Source: Marinobacter sp.
GTDB lineage: Bacteria > Pseudomonadota > Gammaproteobacteria > Pseudomonadales > Oleiphilaceae
Assembly: GCA_022565395.1 (NCBI GenBank)
Contig: JAIUMV010000003.1
Coordinates: 186,001-250,000 of the forward strand
Length of the DNA stretch: 64,000 bases
Reading direction: 5' to 3'
The notes below the pieces were generated by a model. It saw only the letters and a program-made list of their open reading frames with translations. It did not search any database and was not told where the DNA came from. Made by a program: the position numbers and the translations under genes. This document shows positions 17,756-28,164 of this stretch, one piece after another. Position 1 is the first letter of the stretch. Each line of letters begins with the position of its first letter.

Positions 17756-20089
17756 GTGCGAGCAGGGATAGCCGCATTCGCGGGCGGCGTCATCTTACTG
17801 TATTGGGGTGGTTGGTTGCCAGCCTTGCCCCACCTTCTGTTATCAATCTCGCTGTTTTTATCGGTTGTCGCCCTGTTGTGGCGCGGCTACTTGCGCTCAG
17901 TGCTGCTGATTGCGGCCTGCCTGGCCCTTGGTTTCAGCTATGCCACCTGGCACGCCCACGAGCGGTTGGGGCGTATTCTCGCGGCGCCGGTGGAGGCGCA
18001 GGTGTGGGGCTATGTCTGCAGCTTGCCGGATGCAGGCAGCTATCAGCGGTTCTACTTCGAGTTTTGTGTCACGGGCTGGGCAATAAACCAACCCGCGCCG
18101 CCTATAACCCCACCGCCGCAACGGGTGCGGCTGAGCTGGAGTGGTGCTGAAGCGCCACCCATAGGTCCTCTGGCGCTTACCGTCTCAATGGTGCCGCCCC
18201 AAGGGCAGGTGAACCCGGCGGGTTTTCGCTATGAAACCTGGCTGTTTCGCCACGGTATCGGCGCGACAGGGCGGGTTCAGGCCCTGGATAAAGACCCTTC
18301 GCATGGACTGTCCTGTCCGCTGGGCTGCCGCTACCACAGTTTGCGCTTTCAGGTGGCCAATGGCTTGCAGGTGCGCTGGGGAGACTTGCAGCACTATCCG
18401 CTGTTTGCCTCGCTGGTGATGGGGGATCGTCGATTCCTGGATAGCCAGTGGCAGGTACTGAGGGATACCGGTACCGCCCACCTGCTGGCTATTTCCGGTT
18501 TACATGTGGGGTTGGTGGCGGGCTTGTTTGCCACCTTCGCCCAACTACTGTTGCGCCTGCTGCCAACGGCTCTTGTAGGCCCGCAGCAGCGGCGAATCTG
18601 GGTGGCCGCTGCGGCCATGATGAGTGCCGGTATTTACGCACTCCTGGCGGGTTTCACCATCCCCACCCGGCGCGCCCTGATCATGGTGGTGGTGGCGGCC
18701 TGGGTGCTGGCCCGTGCCCGGGGGCGTGAAGCGGGGCGTGCCTGGCTGCTGGCGCTTTTCGTGGTGCTGCTACTGGACCCTTTTGCCCCTCTGGACCCGG
18801 GTTTCTGGTTGTCCTTTGCCGCGGTGGGCATACTCTTGCTGGTGTTTTCAGCCCGCGTTGCCCGGCCGGGCTATCTGGCGGGCCTGTTGTTGGCGCAGCT
18901 AGCCGTTACCATCCTGTTGTGGCCTGTGCTTTACCTTGCTGAGTTGCCTGTAGCGGGGCTGGGACTACTGGCTAACCTGTTGGCTATTCCCTGGGTCTCG
19001 GTGGTGGTGATGCCGGTATTGATGCTTACTCTGGTACTGGGCTGGCTGATATCGCCTCTGGTCAGCGGACTGGGTGGGGTCGCGGACCTTACCTTGGCGT
19101 TGTTGTGGCGTTGGTTGGAGATGCTGGCGCAGTTGCCAGTACCGATGACGGCACCGGGTTTTACGGTGGTGCTGGCGCTGACAGTTGCAGTCGCGCTGGT
19201 GTTATTGGTACCCGACCGATCGGCTCGCATTGCATTGGCCGCCATGGTGGTGCTGGCAGGGGCGGCAACGATGCTGGCGCCCGTTGAGCGCGCAAAGGCA
19301 GCGTCTGAGGGCGCATCCCGATTGTGGGTGTTTGATCAGGGGCAGGGTCAGATGCTGCTTTATGAGAATCATGGGCAGCGCCTGTTGATCGGTGCCGGGC
19401 CCGGTCGCTCTGAGGAACGGCACAGTCTGGATGCAACGCTGGCTGCACTTGATGTGCTGGCGGTGGATGCCTGGGTGCTGATGCACGGGGGTGCAGAGCA
19501 TGCCGATGGCGTTACGAGCCTGTGGCAGCGCATTCAGGCGCATCAGGTCGTGGCGGGCCACTGGTATCGGGTGGCGGATCGTCTGCCGGGAGAATTTGAC
19601 CGGTTGCAGCCCTGCCTGCGCCAGGATTCCGCATTAGGGAATGCAATGGTGGAGTTCTGGCCGCTGCAAGGGCCGGGGGCAGAGGATGAACTGACCTGTG
19701 CGGTGGTAATTCGAGGGCAGGGGTATGAGATTGTCCTGCCGGGGGATCTGACCATTGCCGGTGAGCGACGCTGGCTCGCCGTACGTGACTTTGAGCGGCC
19801 GCAGGATAGCCAGCGCATCCTCATCGCCGGCCGCTATGGCAGCCGGCAGGCATCGGGCGCGGGCTGGGTGAAACAACTTGCCCCGGACCTGGTTATTTTC
19901 ACGGCAGGCCGCCATCACCGGTTCGGTTACCCCCACCCGCAGGTTGCTGAACGATACCGGCATCAGGGGGCCAGGATGCTGCATACCGGAGAGCTGGGTG
20001 CGTTGCGTCTGGAGCTGGCGGACCCGATCCATATCAGCGCCGGGCGCGAAAACGCGCCTTTCTGGATTCGCCCTGCGATATCAGATTAG
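17756..20089 (+). CDS. comEC: DNA internalization protein ComEC/Rec2, with a degenerate metallo-beta-lactamase domain
   Basis: ComEC forms the inner-membrane channel for single-stranded DNA in natural transformation. The 777-residue product starts at GTG 17756 (GGGGAG 7 nt upstream). It has an N-terminal membrane pair, an OB-like domain (about 80-200), the competence domain with HLLAISGLHVGLVAGLF and further membrane helices to about 505, and a C-terminal metallo-beta-lactamase-like domain (about 515-770). In that domain the usual metal ligands are missing: HGGAEH (577-582) instead of HxDxDH, GAGP (546-549) instead of DTGP, RYGS (693-696) instead of HHGS. GD in LPGDLTIAGE is kept. Usual downstream partners exbB, exbD, msbA and lpxK are absent. 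Confidence 0.9.
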   Translation: MRAGIAAFAGGVILLYWGGWLPALPHLLLSISLFLSVVALLWRGYLRSVLLIAACLALGFSYATWHAHERLGRILAAPVEAQVWGYVCSLPDAGSYQRFYFEFCVTGWAINQPAPPITPPPQRVRLSWSGAEAPPIGPLALTVSMVPPQGQVNPAGFRYETWLFRHGIGATGRVQALDKDPSHGLSCPLGCRYHSLRFQVANGLQVRWGDLQHYPLFASLVMGDRRFLDSQWQVLRDTGTAHLLAISGLHVGLVAGLFATFAQLLLRLLPTALVGPQQRRIWVAAAAMMSAGIYALLAGFTIPTRRALIMVVVAAWVLARARGREAGRAWLLALFVVLLLDPFAPLDPGFWLSFAAVGILLLVFSARVARPGYLAGLLLAQLAVTILLWPVLYLAELPVAGLGLLANLLAIPWVSVVVMPVLMLTLVLGWLISPLVSGLGGVADLTLALLWRWLEMLAQLPVPMTAPGFTVVLALTVAVALVLLVPDRSARIALAAMVVLAGAATMLAPVERAKAASEGASRLWVFDQGQGQMLLYENHGQRLLIGAGPGRSEERHSLDATLAALDVLAVDAWVLMHGGAEHADGVTSLWQRIQAHQVVAGHWYRVADRLPGEFDRLQPCLRQDSALGNAMVEFWPLQGPGAEDELTCAVVIRGQGYEIVLPGDLTIAGERRWLAVRDFERPQDSQRILIAGRYGSRQASGAGWVKQLAPDLVIFTAGRHHRFGYPHPQVAERYRHQGARMLHTGELGALRLELADPIHISAGRENAPFWIRPAISD

Positions 20090-20199
20090 TAGGCCTTAAC
20101 AAACGTTCGTCTTGTTATTGATCTGTCCTGATTGGTGAACTCTGCCCAGGAATTCCGTTCACCCTGGGCTTGGCGACGGACGCGGGAAGCGGGGTCTGG

Positions 20200-21393
20200 C
20201 TATATGGCACCGGTATCCCTTAGTCGGGCAATGTCGGTTGCAGAGTAGCCCAGGTCAGCCAGTATCTGGTCTGTATGCTCCCCCAGGTCCGGCCCGCGCC
20301 ACTGGGTTTCGCCGGGTGTATCCGATAGTTTGGGCACAATGCCTGGCATACGGAATGGTTTGCCATCCGGCAAGGTGCTGGATACAAACATATCCCTCGC
20401 AAGGAATTGGGGGTCTTTGAACATATCGGCAACAGAGTAAATGCGGCTGGCGGGAACATCCGCCTGTTTCAGGAGTTTCAGAACCTCGGTCTGGGGCAGG
20501 CTTGCCGCCCAGCGATCTATGATCTGATAAAGCTCATCCCGGCGCGCGTCCCGTCCGGCGTTGTCTGCCAGACTGGGGTCATCCGCCAGGTCACCCCGGC
20601 CGATGACGCGCATGAAACGCTGGAAGATGGCATCGCCATTGGCGCCGATCTGCACTGCCTGGCCATCTGCACAGGTGTGGATGGAAGAAGGGGTGATACC
20701 GGGCATGATGTTGCCGCTGCGTTCGCGAATGAAGCCCATCACATCAAACTCCGGCACCATGCTCTCCATCATGGCGAACACGGCCTCGTACAGGGCCACA
20801 TCCACCACCTGACCCTCACCGCCGTTGACTTCCCGGTGGCGCAGGGCCATCAGCGCGCCAATGACGCCCCACAGGGCGGCAATGGAGTCACCGATGGATA
20901 TGCCTGTGCGCACCGGTGGGCGGTCCTCAAAGCCGGTGATATAGCGCAGGCCGCCCATGGACTCGCCGACGGCGCCGAAGCCGGGCTGATCCTTCATGGG
21001 GCCAGTCTGGCCAAAGCCTGAGAGCCTTACCATGACAAGGCCGGGGTTCAGGGCTTTCAGGGTGTCCCAGCCCAGCCCCAGTTTTTCCAGGGTACCGGGG
21101 CGGAAGTTCTCAATGACGATGTCCGCCTCTGCCAGCAGTGACTTCAGTGCCGCGAGGCCGTCCGGGTGCTTGAGATTCAGGGTCAGCGATTTTTTGTTGC
21201 GTGCCTGCACGAACCACCACAGTGAGGTGCCTTCATACAGCTTGCGCCACTTGCGCAAAGGATCGCCGCCATTCGGTGATTCCACCTTGATGACATCGGC
21301 GCCAAACTCAGCGCAGATACGGGCGGCAAACGGGCCGGCGATCAGGGTGCCCAGTTCAATGACTTTCAGGCCGGCGAGGGGTTTTGCGGTCAT
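20200..21393 (-). CDS. Class III CoA-transferase (CaiB/BaiF family)
   Basis: A 397-residue member of the family that exchanges CoA between carboxylic acids through an aspartyl intermediate. The start ATG 21393 yields MTAKPLAGLKVIELGTLIAG, a typical N-terminus; the candidate catalytic Asp is in GPMKDQPGFGAVGESMGGLR, in the position used by formyl-CoA transferase, and the C-terminal segments DVPASRIYSVADMFKDPQF and MPGIVPKLSDTPGETQW fit. The substrate cannot be read from sequence. It is alone, convergent with comEC, and its start lies 92 bp from that of yaeQ on the opposite strand. Confidence 0.88.
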   Translation of the reverse strand: MTAKPLAGLKVIELGTLIAGPFAARICAEFGADVIKVESPNGGDPLRKWRKLYEGTSLWWFVQARNKKSLTLNLKHPDGLAALKSLLAEADIVIENFRPGTLEKLGLGWDTLKALNPGLVMVRLSGFGQTGPMKDQPGFGAVGESMGGLRYITGFEDRPPVRTGISIGDSIAALWGVIGALMALRHREVNGGEGQVVDVALYEAVFAMMESMVPEFDVMGFIRERSGNIMPGITPSSIHTCADGQAVQIGANGDAIFQRFMRVIGRGDLADDPSLADNAGRDARRDELYQIIDRWAASLPQTEVLKLLKQADVPASRIYSVADMFKDPQFLARDMFVSSTLPDGKPFRMPGIVPKLSDTPGETQWRGPDLGEHTDQILADLGYSATDIARLRDTGAI

Positions 21394-21485
21394 GGATACA
21401 CGTCCTGCTGCGGATCTTGCGGGAGACTTTACCCGGTTTTGCGCTAAACTGCCCCTCCAATGAGTTGGTACGGAATGAAACCAAT

Positions 21486-22037
21486 ATGGCCTTGCAGGCA
21501 ACACCTTACAAAGTGAACCTCGATATCACCGATGTGGACCGCGGCGTTTATGCTTCGGTGCGTATGACGGTTGCCCGTCATCCCTCGGAAACCGAGCAGC
21601 GCCTGGCTGCCCGTGTGCTGGCCTATGCGCTTTGGTACGACGAGCGGCTGGCCTTTGGCCGTGGTTTGTCAGATGTGGATGAGGCAGCCCTGTGGTGCAA
21701 GAGCCTGGATGACCGCATTGAGCACTGGATTGAGGTGGGGCAGCCGGATGCGGATCGCATGACCTGGTGCAGCCGTCGCACGGAACGGGTGTCGGTACTG
21801 GTGTATGGCGGTACCCGCAACTGGGCGCCGAAAGTGATGCCGGCAGTGGCAGGGCTGAAGAACCTGTCGGTGGCGGTGCTCCCACAGGAGCCCCTGGCAG
21901 ACCTGGCCGAGAACATGCCGCGCAACATTGACTGGGGTGTCATGATCAGTGACGGTGTAATGTATGTCAGCGACCAGGATCGCCAGCTGGAGTTGTCGCT
22001 GGAGTGGCTGCAGGGCAGCCGTCTGGCGGATGGCTGA
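21486..22037 (+). CDS. yaeQ: YaeQ family protein
   Basis: The 183-residue product begins MALQATPYKVNLDITDVDRG and continues with TVARHPSETEQRLAARVLAY, closely matching the YaeQ family. Structures of the family show a PD-(D/E)XK nuclease-like fold; a role as an RfaH multicopy suppressor in E. coli was proposed and later doubted, so function is open. The start is ATG 21486; the upstream open frame is not conserved. The stop at 22037 abuts the glgP stop on the opposite strand with no spacer. Confidence 0.92.
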   Translation: MALQATPYKVNLDITDVDRGVYASVRMTVARHPSETEQRLAARVLAYALWYDERLAFGRGLSDVDEAALWCKSLDDRIEHWIEVGQPDADRMTWCSRRTERVSVLVYGGTRNWAPKVMPAVAGLKNLSVAVLPQEPLADLAENMPRNIDWGVMISDGVMYVSDQDRQLELSLEWLQGSRLADG

Positions 22038-24590
22038 CTAATCCAAGACCCACCGCATCAGCCCCAGCTCAAAGGGATGTGCCAGATCCGGGTGCCAGGG
22101 GTAAATCCTGATTTGCAGATGCTGCAGGCCGGCAAAGGGGGGCGTGAAGCTGGCGCTGAAGGGCACCCAGTCGCCCTGTTGATCGCCAGGTTTCAGGTCC
22201 ACTACCTGCTGATGCGTGCTTTTGTCCCCATTACCCTGCTGAAACAGGCACTCCACACGCACGTCATCGGCGCTGAGCCCATGTAGTTGCGCCTCCACGG
22301 TGACCTCAAAGGGCTCTCCATGCTGGCAACGGCTGGGCAGGGGAGCGGGCAGCCGCAGGTGAACGCCCTGCCAATGCTGCCGTACATGATCTTTCCAGCG
22401 TGCCAGCTGCTGTCCCCGCCTGGCGTTGTCCGCCAACAGCAACCGTTGCTGGGCGCTGGCAGGGCAATAGAACTTGTTGACGTAATCCATGACCATGCGC
22501 TGGGCGTTGAAGCGCGGCAGTATCGTGCGCATGGCCGCCTTCGAGCGCTGAATCCAGCCTTTTGAGTAATCCTTGCCCGTGCGGTCGTAATAAAGGGGAA
22601 TAACCTGGTATTCCAGCGCATCCAGCAGGTCCCGGGCTTCCTCCCGGTTGCGAAACTCCTGGTCGTGCTTGAGCCCTCTGGGCACTATGCCCCAGCCATT
22701 CTGGCCATCGAAACCTTCGCCCCACCAGCCGTCCAATACGCTGAGATTCAGGGCGCCATTCATGCCCGCCTTTTCGCCCGAGGTGCCGCTGGCCTCCTTG
22801 GGGTATTCCGGCGTGTTAAGCCAGACATCCACCCCGGCCAGCAGCCGCCGCGCCATGGCCTGGTCGTAGTCTTCAAGCAGCAGGAGTCGCCCCATAAAAC
22901 CCGGCCGCAGGGCCAGATCATGAATAACCTGAATAAGCTGCTGTCCGGGTTTGTCTTTGGGGTGCGCCTTGCCGGCGAAAATGATCAGGATGGGCCGTTC
23001 GCTGTCATTGACCAGGCGCTCGAGCCGGTCCAGATCGGCGAACAGCAGCGTTGCCCGTTTATAGGTGGCAAACCGCCGGGCAAAGCCAATCACCAGGATG
23101 TCCTGCTCCGGGCAGTCCAGCGCCTGGCACATACGTTCATTAATAGATTCGCTGGCACCGTTGCGGCGGTTCTGTCGCTGCAGGCGCCGCTGCACAAAGT
23201 CGAACATTTGCTGCTTGAGGGCTTTGTGGGTGCTCCAGTACTGGTAGTCGGGGATGGCATCCACAAACTGCCAGTAGTTTGGGTCACGTAAGGCGCTGCG
23301 CCATCCGGGGGCCTGAATATCAAACAGCTGGCCCCACTCCGGCGCCAGGAAGGTGGGGACATGGACACCGTTGGTGATGTAGTCCATGGGGTTGTCCTCC
23401 GGCCGCAGCTGTGGCCAGACCTCCCGTTCCATTTCCGAAGCAATACCCCCGTGAATACGGCTGACCCCATTATGGAAACGGGAGCCCTTCAGTCCCAGTC
23501 GGGTCATATTGAACTGATCGCCGCCGTTACAGATGCCCAGCTCGAACAGGCTTTCAAAGGTAATGCCAAGGCTTTGAGCAAAGCTCTCCAGGTATTTTTT
23601 GACCAGGGGCAGGGGGAATTTGTCATGCCCGGCCTCAACCGGTGTATGGGTGGTAAAGAGCGTGCCTGCGGCCACCAGCTCCAGCGCTGTGGCAAAGTCC
23701 TGGCCTTGCTCCACTAGCTCCCGGCAACGCTCAAGAATAAGAAAAGCGGCATGCCCCTCGTTGATATGCCAGGCCGTTGGCTGGTAGCCCAGGGCTCTGA
23801 GGGCGCGGGTGCCGCCAATACCCAATACCAATTCCTGCTGGATACGGGTCTCCTGGTCGCCGCCATAAAGTTGTTGGGTAATGGCCTGGTCCTCTGGCTG
23901 GTTGCCGGTCACAGCCGCATCCAGTAACAGCAGCCGGGTATGGCCGGCATAGGCTTCCCAGACCTGCACCACCAGCTCGCGGCCAGGAAAGGGCAGGGCG
24001 ATACAGAGGGGGGCGCCGTCATCTTTCAGTATCGGCGCGACAGGCAGCTCATCGCTGTTTAACGAGTGGTAGAGGGCGATCTGGTGGCCCTGGGCGTCAA
24101 TCTGCTGAATGAAGTAACCCTGCTGGTACAGCAGCCCCACAGCGACAAAGGGTACCCCCAGGTCACTGGCGGCCTTGCAGTGATCCCCTGCCAGGATACC
24201 CAGCCCACCGGAGTAGATGGGAAAGCTTTCGTGGAAGCCGAATTCGGCACAGAAATAGGCGACCAGGTCCTGCTCAGATTTCAGCGCGGCACTGACTTCC
24301 GGGTCCGGCTCACTGGCCATATAGGCATCAAAGCTGCTTAGCACCCGGTTGAGATCCGCCAGGTAGGTGCGGTCCTGTGCTGCCTGGTCGAGCTTGTCCT
24401 GACTGATGCGCCGCAGGAAGACCTTGGGGTTGTGCCCCACCTGCTGCCAAAGGGGCAGATCAAGCCGGTAGAAGATATGCCGCACACTGTGATCCCAACT
24501 GTACAGCAGGTTGTTGGCCAGTTCCTCCAGACGCTGCAGAGACGCGGGCAGGATGGGGCGGGCTTCAAGGGTAAAGGTTGCGGGATGCAT
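22038..24590 (-). CDS. glgP: Alpha-glucan phosphorylase
   Basis: The PLP enzyme releases glucose 1-phosphate from glycogen or maltodextrin ends. The 850-residue product belongs to the shorter, bacterial-type glucan phosphorylase subfamily (N-terminus with LEELANNLLYSWDHSVRHIF), distinct from E. coli GlgP/MalP. Key segments are YSGGLGILAGDHCKAASDLG, TTHTPVEAGHDKFP, GFARRFATYKRATLL and the PLP-lysine region GTSGEKAGMNGALNLSVLDG. Carbohydrate-binding-like residues at the C-terminus (about 740-850) extend past the catalytic core. It is the last gene of glgB-glgA-glgP; glgA ends 14 bp upstream. Confidence 0.94.
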   Translation of the reverse strand: MHPATFTLEARPILPASLQRLEELANNLLYSWDHSVRHIFYRLDLPLWQQVGHNPKVFLRRISQDKLDQAAQDRTYLADLNRVLSSFDAYMASEPDPEVSAALKSEQDLVAYFCAEFGFHESFPIYSGGLGILAGDHCKAASDLGVPFVAVGLLYQQGYFIQQIDAQGHQIALYHSLNSDELPVAPILKDDGAPLCIALPFPGRELVVQVWEAYAGHTRLLLLDAAVTGNQPEDQAITQQLYGGDQETRIQQELVLGIGGTRALRALGYQPTAWHINEGHAAFLILERCRELVEQGQDFATALELVAAGTLFTTHTPVEAGHDKFPLPLVKKYLESFAQSLGITFESLFELGICNGGDQFNMTRLGLKGSRFHNGVSRIHGGIASEMEREVWPQLRPEDNPMDYITNGVHVPTFLAPEWGQLFDIQAPGWRSALRDPNYWQFVDAIPDYQYWSTHKALKQQMFDFVQRRLQRQNRRNGASESINERMCQALDCPEQDILVIGFARRFATYKRATLLFADLDRLERLVNDSERPILIIFAGKAHPKDKPGQQLIQVIHDLALRPGFMGRLLLLEDYDQAMARRLLAGVDVWLNTPEYPKEASGTSGEKAGMNGALNLSVLDGWWGEGFDGQNGWGIVPRGLKHDQEFRNREEARDLLDALEYQVIPLYYDRTGKDYSKGWIQRSKAAMRTILPRFNAQRMVMDYVNKFYCPASAQQRLLLADNARRGQQLARWKDHVRQHWQGVHLRLPAPLPSRCQHGEPFEVTVEAQLHGLSADDVRVECLFQQGNGDKSTHQQVVDLKPGDQQGDWVPFSASFTPPFAGLQHLQIRIYPWHPDLAHPFELGLMRWVLD

Positions 24591-24604
24591 AAGGGTCTCC
24601 GGTG

Positions 24605-26095
24605 TCAGGCCAGCGTGGTTTGCCGGGATGCCTGGTGGCAGGCAGCTAAAGCCTTGCGGTACAGACGAGTATAGTCGCTGGCACTGCGTCGCCAGGATGC
24701 GTCAGCGGCCATACCCCGGCGCTGCAGGCGCAGCCAGTGACGAGGCTGCCGGTACAGCGTCAGTGCACGTTCCAGTGCCTGCCAGAAGGCCTCTCCAGTG
24801 GCGGGTTCAAAACTGAAACCGTTGGCTTTGCGGGCTGTGTACTGGGTGGGATCGAATACCGTATCCCGCAGACCACCGACACCGTGCACGATGGGCGGCG
24901 TGCCATACTTCAGTGCGTAAAGCTGGTTCAGGCCGCAGGGCTCAAATCGGGATGGCATCAACAGCATGTCGGCGCCTGCCGTCAGTTGATGAGCCAGGGG
25001 CTCATCGTAGCCCAGGGTGACAGAGATCTGGCTGGGGTGTCGGTGTTGCCACTCCAGCAGTATGCGTTCCAGTTGAGGTTGGCCACTGCCCAGCAGGGCA
25101 ACCTGACAGCCCAGGTCCTTGAGGCCGGGGAGCACCGCGTCAATGAGATCGACCCCTTTCTGTTCAACCAGGCGGCCAACAAACGCCAGCAGCGGTATCT
25201 CGGCGCGTACTGGCAGGCCGAGTTGGCGCTGCAGGTCCTGTTTGCAGACGGCTTTACCGCTGAGATCGTCACGGTGGTAGTGCGCGGCCAGATGAGGATC
25301 GGTTGCCGGATTCCAGATCTCATCGTCAATGCCATTGAGGATGCCGTGCAGGCGGTCATGTCGGTGTCGCAGGGCGCCGTCCAGGCCCCAGCCGAACTGG
25401 GGTTGCTGGATCTCCTCGCTGTAGCGGGGGCTGACGGTGCTGAGCTGATCGGCAAACATGATGCCGCCTTTAATAAATGCCAGCTGACCGTAGAACTCGA
25501 GGCCGTCCATGTGCCACAGGGGTGGCGGCAGGCCCAGTTGCCAGAAGGTGCTGGCGTCGAACACACCCTGATAGGCCAGGTTGTGGATGGTGAACAGGGT
25601 GGCAGGCCGCGCCCGGTGGCCGTGCAGCAGCGCGGGGATCAGTGCTGTCTGCCAGTCATTGCAATGCACAAGGTCCGGTTGCCAGTTCAGCGATCCTTGG
25701 CCGAGGGCGAGTTGGCAGGCGGCCAGGGCAAACTGGTGGAAGCGCTGCGCATTATCGGGCCAGTCTTGCCCCAGAGGATTTTGATAGGGGCCACCGTGGC
25801 GGTCAAACAGGGCAGGACTATCCAGCAGCCACAGGGGTACATCACTGTCTGGTAGCCGGGTTTGCCACAGGGTCATGGCGTGCCCGCCGGTAGTCAGCGT
25901 GGCCAGTTTCTTGCTACCCAACTGCCTGGCTGTGGTCATGGCCGCGGGGTAGCCAGGCAACAGAATGCGGATATCCAAGCCAAGGCCGCTGAGTGCGCGG
26001 GGCAGGCTTGCGGATACGTCTGCCAGGCCGCCGGTTTTCACCAGCGGATACAGCTCGCTGGTGACGAAGAGAACCCGCTTAACCCTCGGCAACAT
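24605..26095 (-). CDS. glgA: Glycogen synthase (ADP-glucose)
   Basis: GlgA extends alpha-1,4-glucan using ADP-glucose from GlgC. The 496-residue GT5 enzyme has the substrate-binding KTGG motif near the N-terminus ([12 protein letters not shown]), [12 protein letters not shown], the mid-domain [13 protein letters not shown] and the conserved C-terminal [18 protein letters not shown]. The length is near 480, the usual value. Its ATG overlaps the end of glgB by 17 nt without a strong Shine-Dalgarno sequence, suggesting translation depends on glgB. Confidence 0.97.
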   Translation of the reverse strand: MLPRVKRVLFVTSELYPLVKTGGLADVSASLPRALSGLGLDIRILLPGYPAAMTTARQLGSKKLATLTTGGHAMTLWQTRLPDSDVPLWLLDSPALFDRHGGPYQNPLGQDWPDNAQRFHQFALAACQLALGQGSLNWQPDLVHCNDWQTALIPALLHGHRARPATLFTIHNLAYQGVFDASTFWQLGLPPPLWHMDGLEFYGQLAFIKGGIMFADQLSTVSPRYSEEIQQPQFGWGLDGALRHRHDRLHGILNGIDDEIWNPATDPHLAAHYHRDDLSGKAVCKQDLQRQLGLPVRAEIPLLAFVGRLVEQKGVDLIDAVLPGLKDLGCQVALLGSGQPQLERILLEWQHRHPSQISVTLGYDEPLAHQLTAGADMLLMPSRFEPCGLNQLYALKYGTPPIVHGVGGLRDTVFDPTQYTARKANGFSFEPATGEAFWQALERALTLYRQPRHWLRLQRRGMAADASWRRSASDYTRLYRKALAACHQASRQTTLA

Positions 26096-28010
26096 GAGGC
26101 TGCTCCGGTACCAGTATCAGTGCTGCCAGCGGCGGCAGGGTGAGCTCGAGGGAACAGGGATAGCCCATCCAGGGCACGGCTTCTGCCGTCACCTGTCCCA
26201 GGTTGCCCTGGTTGCTGCCGCCGTAGTGGGCAGCATCGGAATTGAGGCGCTCCTGATAGGTGCTTGCCGCAGGCACCCCCACCCGGTAGTGGTGGCGCAC
26301 CACCGGGGTGAAATTGATGACCACGATGGCGTGCCCATTGTCCGAGCGTCGCAGGAAGCTGATAACCGACTGGGTTGTGTCGTGGCAGTCAATCCACTGG
26401 AAACCATCAGCCTGGTAGTCACGCTGGTGCAGTGCGGGCTCCGCCCGGTACAGACGGTTGAGGTCACTGACCAGGTGTTGCAGGCCGCGGTGACCGGGGT
26501 GATCCAGCAGCCCCCAATCCAGCTGTGCCAGGGCATCCCACTCCTGATACTGGCCAAACTCGCCGCCCATGAACAGCAGCTTGCCACCGGGGTATGCATA
26601 CATATAGCTGAGCAACAGGCGCAAATTGGCCCGTTGTTGCCAGGCATCCCCCGGCATCTTGTTGATCAGGCTGCCCTTGCCATGCACCACCTCGTCATGG
26701 GACAGGGGCAACAGGAAGTTCTCGGAGAAAGCATAGAGCAGGCCAAAGGTCAGTTTGTCATGGTGAAACTGGCGGTGTACCGGGTCCTGACGCAGGTAGT
26801 TCAGGGTGTCGTGCATCCAGCCCATGTTCCATTTACTGGTAAAACCCAGCCCGCCGACCCAGGGCGGGCGGGTGACCTGAGGCCATGACGTGGATTCCTC
26901 CGCAATCATCAGGGTGCCCGGGTGACGGGTCTGGCAGACACTGTTCAACTCCCGCAGAAAGTCGATGGCCTCCAGGTTCTCATGGCCGCCATAGCGATTC
27001 GGCAGCCACTGCCCCGGCTCACGGGAATAGTTCAGGTACAGCATGGAGGCCACCGCGTCCACGCGCAGGCCATCCATATGGTAGCTGTCCAGCCAGAACA
27101 GGGCGCTGGCCAGCAGGAAATTACGGACTTCGTTGCGCCCGAAGTTATACACCAGCGTGCCCCAGTCAGGGTGTTCGCCCTGGCGCGGGTCTTCGTGCTC
27201 GTACAGGGCGGTACCGTCAAACCGCGCCAGACCATGGTCGTCACGGGGGAAGTGCCCCGGCGCCCAGTCCAGAATCACGCCGATACCGTGTTGATGGCAA
27301 TAGTCCACAAAATAGCGCAGGTCGTCAGGGTTGCCGAAGCGGCTGGTGGCAGCGAAGTAGCCGGTGGTCTGATAGCCCCAGGATTCATCCAGCGGGTGTT
27401 CGGTTACTGGCAGCAGTTCGATGTGGGTAAAGCCAAGTTGCCTGACATAGTCCACCAGCTGATGGGCCAGTTCACGGTAGCCCAGCCAGCGCCCATCAGG
27501 GCAACGGCGCCAGGAGCCCAGATGCACCTCATAAATGGACAGGGGTGCCTGTTGCCATTGAAATTCACCCCGTGCCTGCTGCCAGGCCTCATCGGCCCAG
27601 GGGTAGGTGTGCTCCCAGGGTACCCGGGCCGCCGTCGACGGGCGGCACTCGAATTCCTGGCCATAGGGGTCGGTTTTTTCCTGCCAGGCACCAGTTACGT
27701 CGCTTTGAATAGCGAACTTGTAGAGGGCGCCGGGTGTGATCCCGGGTATGAAGGTAATCCATACGCCGCTCTGCCCGCGCGGCTGCATGGGGTGCGCTTC
27801 GACCTGCCAGTGGTTGAAGTCACCCAGGACGCAGACTGCCCGGGCATTGGGTGCCCAGATGGCGAAGTAACACCCGCTGGTACCCTCCCGCACGCCATGA
27901 TGCGCGCCCAGCAACCGGTGGATCTCAAAGTGGCGCCCTTCTGCAAACAGGTGCAGATCATAGTCACTGATCAGATCGTGATAATGATCGGGGTGCTGTT
28001 TTGGTCCCAT
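26079..28010 (-). CDS. glgB: 1,4-alpha-glucan branching enzyme
   Basis: GlgB makes the alpha-1,6 branches of glycogen. The 643-residue GH13 enzyme has one N-terminal CBM48 module (residues about 20-120), with [20 protein letters not shown], then the barrel with nucleophile Asp in [13 protein letters not shown], acid/base Glu in [13 protein letters not shown] and the third acidic residue in [14 protein letters not shown]. The extra N-terminal module of E. coli GlgB (728 residues) is lacking, as in the shorter group. First gene of the leftward arm; divergent from glgC. Confidence 0.97.
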   Translation of the reverse strand: MGPKQHPDHYHDLISDYDLHLFAEGRHFEIHRLLGAHHGVREGTSGCYFAIWAPNARAVCVLGDFNHWQVEAHPMQPRGQSGVWITFIPGITPGALYKFAIQSDVTGAWQEKTDPYGQEFECRPSTAARVPWEHTYPWADEAWQQARGEFQWQQAPLSIYEVHLGSWRRCPDGRWLGYRELAHQLVDYVRQLGFTHIELLPVTEHPLDESWGYQTTGYFAATSRFGNPDDLRYFVDYCHQHGIGVILDWAPGHFPRDDHGLARFDGTALYEHEDPRQGEHPDWGTLVYNFGRNEVRNFLLASALFWLDSYHMDGLRVDAVASMLYLNYSREPGQWLPNRYGGHENLEAIDFLRELNSVCQTRHPGTLMIAEESTSWPQVTRPPWVGGLGFTSKWNMGWMHDTLNYLRQDPVHRQFHHDKLTFGLLYAFSENFLLPLSHDEVVHGKGSLINKMPGDAWQQRANLRLLLSYMYAYPGGKLLFMGGEFGQYQEWDALAQLDWGLLDHPGHRGLQHLVSDLNRLYRAEPALHQRDYQADGFQWIDCHDTTQSVISFLRRSDNGHAIVVINFTPVVRHHYRVGVPAASTYQERLNSDAAHYGGSNQGNLGQVTAEAVPWMGYPCSLELTLPPLAALILVPEQPHVAEG

Positions 28011-28164
28011 CTGGCAAGCTCCATGTAGCCGGCGGGCGGTTGATTACCATTTGACCTCATTCGGTGAGAGGTCTTCATGATCTGAAGCAACTTTCCGCCA
28101 GCTTTGCTGTGTTAATTTTGACCAAGGATGTGTGTATCAACATAGCTTAAAAGGAGGGGGCAGC
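28011..28164. promoter_or_regulatory. Divergent glgB-glgC control region
   Basis: This 154-bp gap separates the leftward glgB-glgA-glgP arm from the rightward glgC-GH57-malQ arm and must hold both promoters. A TTGACC hexamer lies about 45 bp before glgC but no good -10 was found at the right spacing. AAGGAGGGGG at 28151-28160 is a strong ribosome-binding site that fixes the glgC GTG start. Confidence 0.5.

Noticed and set aside
24737-25855. 372-codon open frame antisense to glgA
   Set aside because: Shadow of glycogen synthase codon bias, no start signal.
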